NCBI GenBank assembly: GCA_035483795.1
Contig: DATHPP010000004.1
Location: 1 to 6,591 of the forward strand
Direction: 5' to 3'
Length of the DNA stretch: 6,591 bases
From: DASXMX01 sp035483795
GTDB lineage: Bacteria > Planctomycetota > Phycisphaerae > Tepidisphaerales > Tepidisphaeraceae
The first letter of the stretch is position 1. Each line of letters opens with the position of its first letter. The notes below the pieces were generated by a model. It saw nothing but the letters and a program-made list of their open reading frames with translations, had not been told where the DNA came from and did not search any database. The translations under genes and the position numbers were made by a program. Positions 6,233 through 6,591 of this stretch are shown piece after piece.

Positions 6233-6256
6233 AGCAATTGGCTGGGAACCCGACAA
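6228..6256 (-). promoter_or_regulatory. Candidate sigma70-type promoter for the PEP-CTERM gene
   Basis: On the minus strand TTGTCG (6256-6251) and TATCTT (6233-6228) are separated by exactly 17 bases. Each matches the -35 and -10 consensus at 4 of 6 positions. The predicted start near 6221 would give a 5' leader of roughly 37 bases before the ATG. Both boxes are modest, so this is a candidate only. Confidence 0.35.
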
Positions 6257-6337
6257 ATCAAAACTTCCTGGCCCGCGGGTCAGAATCTTCGGCCGCTTTA
6301 CCGGGCGGGTGGCGCAGCCGAATGTCTCGCTTCTCGA

Positions 6338-6377
6338 AAATGTCGCACTTGTCACAGCCAAAAAAAGTGCGACATTT
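6338..6377. repeat. Perfect 13-bp inverted repeat
   Basis: AAATGTCGCACTT at 6338-6350 is repeated in perfect reverse complement as AAGTGCGACATTT at 6365-6377, around a 14-base spacer. A related half-copy, AATGTCTCGCTT, lies just to the left at 6321-6332. It could be a terminal or subterminal end of the insertion sequence that begins at this edge, a transposase or repressor binding site, or a hairpin terminator. It has no long U-tract on either strand, so the terminator reading is the weakest. Confidence 0.75.
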
Positions 6378-6411
6378 CGCTAATCCCGTTCGGCACACGG
6401 TTCAGCGCAAT

Positions 6412-6454
6412 TAGCAATACTATGCATTTCAGTTAAATAGCAAGAATATGCATT
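6412..6454 (+). repeat. 17-bp direct repeat in an AT-rich leader
   Basis: TAGCAATACTATGCATT (6412-6428) is repeated as TAGCAAGAATATGCATT (6438-6454), identical at 15 of 17 positions and spaced 26 bp start to start (about two and a half helical turns). The segment is markedly AT-rich against its surroundings and ends 22 bases before the transposase-like start. It could be a pair of operator or transposase-binding sites, and the TATGCAT cores could also serve as -10-like promoter elements. Confidence 0.65.
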
Positions 6455-6476
6455 GCGCTTCTGTCGGCTTGGCGGC

Positions 6477-6591
6477 ATGATGCTTCGCGACGTGGTGCAG
6501 CAGGAGTTGAACGACAAGGACGTCCAGGGGCTCAAGCACTTCAAGCGGCTGCTGCCGTTGCTGCGGCGGTTGCGCGATTCGGGCTGTGAGC
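6477..6591 (+). CDS. N-terminus of a probable IS4-like transposase (partial)
   Basis: An open frame begins with two adjacent ATGs (6477 and 6480) and runs off the right edge after 38 codons. The peptide reads MMLRDVVQQELNDKDV, then LKHFKRLLPLLRRLRDSGCE. The combination of an RDVV start, a helical FxxLxPLLRRL segment and an SGCE motif resembles the N-terminus of a large IS4-like transposase family frequent in planctomycetes, in which the sequence continues with RDxAxNRxLHxDQY. That recognition is from memory, and the DDE catalytic core is outside the window. The ribosome site is weak (GGCGG just before the first ATG). An AT-rich direct repeat and an inverted repeat lie upstream. Confidence 0.55.
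   Translation, partial: MMLRDVVQQELNDKDVQGLKHFKRLLPLLRRLRDSGCE

Larger units (their letters stand above)
6338..6591 (+). mobile_element. Left end of an IS4-like insertion sequence (partial)
   Basis: The region from the inverted repeat to the window edge reads as the start of an insertion sequence: a terminal-like repeat, an AT-rich promoter-like stretch unlike the GC-rich neighbours, then a transposase-like start codon at 6477. The left boundary is uncertain because the right end lies outside the window and no target duplication can be seen. It lies about 150 bases upstream of the PEP-CTERM gene start and points away from it. Confidence 0.4.

Noticed and set aside
6185..6361. A 59-residue N-terminal extension of the surface protein, starting at an ATG at 6361
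   Set aside because: The extension precedes a clean signal peptide, would bury it internally, has no ribosome site, and its start lies in the loop of the 6338-6377 inverted repeat. The start at 6184 has AAGGTGG and a normal signal peptide.

Overview
The window is GC-rich DNA that looks like a planctomycete or related chromosome (perhaps Phycisphaerae). The best evidence is a giant secreted protein that combines NxxGxxAF-type tandem repeats, an autotransporter-like beta-helix stalk and a PEP-CTERM sorting tail. Two REP-like palindromes of types common in such environmental genomes agree with this. No rRNA or other phylogenetic marker is present, so the assignment is an inference.

Layout from left to right. 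(1) Bases 1-110 hold the last 35 codons of a plus-strand gene, possibly a transposase. (2) A nested palindromic repeat fills 130-290. (3) A minus-strand small-molecule kinase of the APH/choline kinase/methylthioribose kinase fold (290-1303) is divergent from (4) a plus-strand two-ACT-domain GcvR-like regulator (1344-1868), with only 40 bp between them. (5) A second, unrelated palindromic repeat lies at 1882-1986. (6) A minus-strand zinc-ribbon protein with a long acidic tail (2002-2397) ends in EDDIPF, the hallmark of the SSB C-terminal tip. (7) Its start codon overlaps the stop codon of the 1264-residue PEP-CTERM surface protein (2390-6184, minus), so the two probably form a translationally coupled pair. 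(8) At the right edge (about 6338-6591) an inverted repeat, an AT-rich stretch with a 17-bp direct repeat, and the first 38 codons of an IS4-like transposase suggest the left end of an insertion sequence.

The genes do not form one obvious pathway. The kinase and ACT protein look like housekeeping or regulatory genes, the PEP-CTERM protein is a cell-surface or matrix protein, and the edges are mobile DNA. Both palindromic repeats lie exactly at convergent 3' junctions, close to stop codons. The observations most worth following are the SSB-tip mimic on a zinc-ribbon protein, its coupling to a surface-protein gene, and a possible leader stem that would mask the ribosome binding site of the surface-protein gene.
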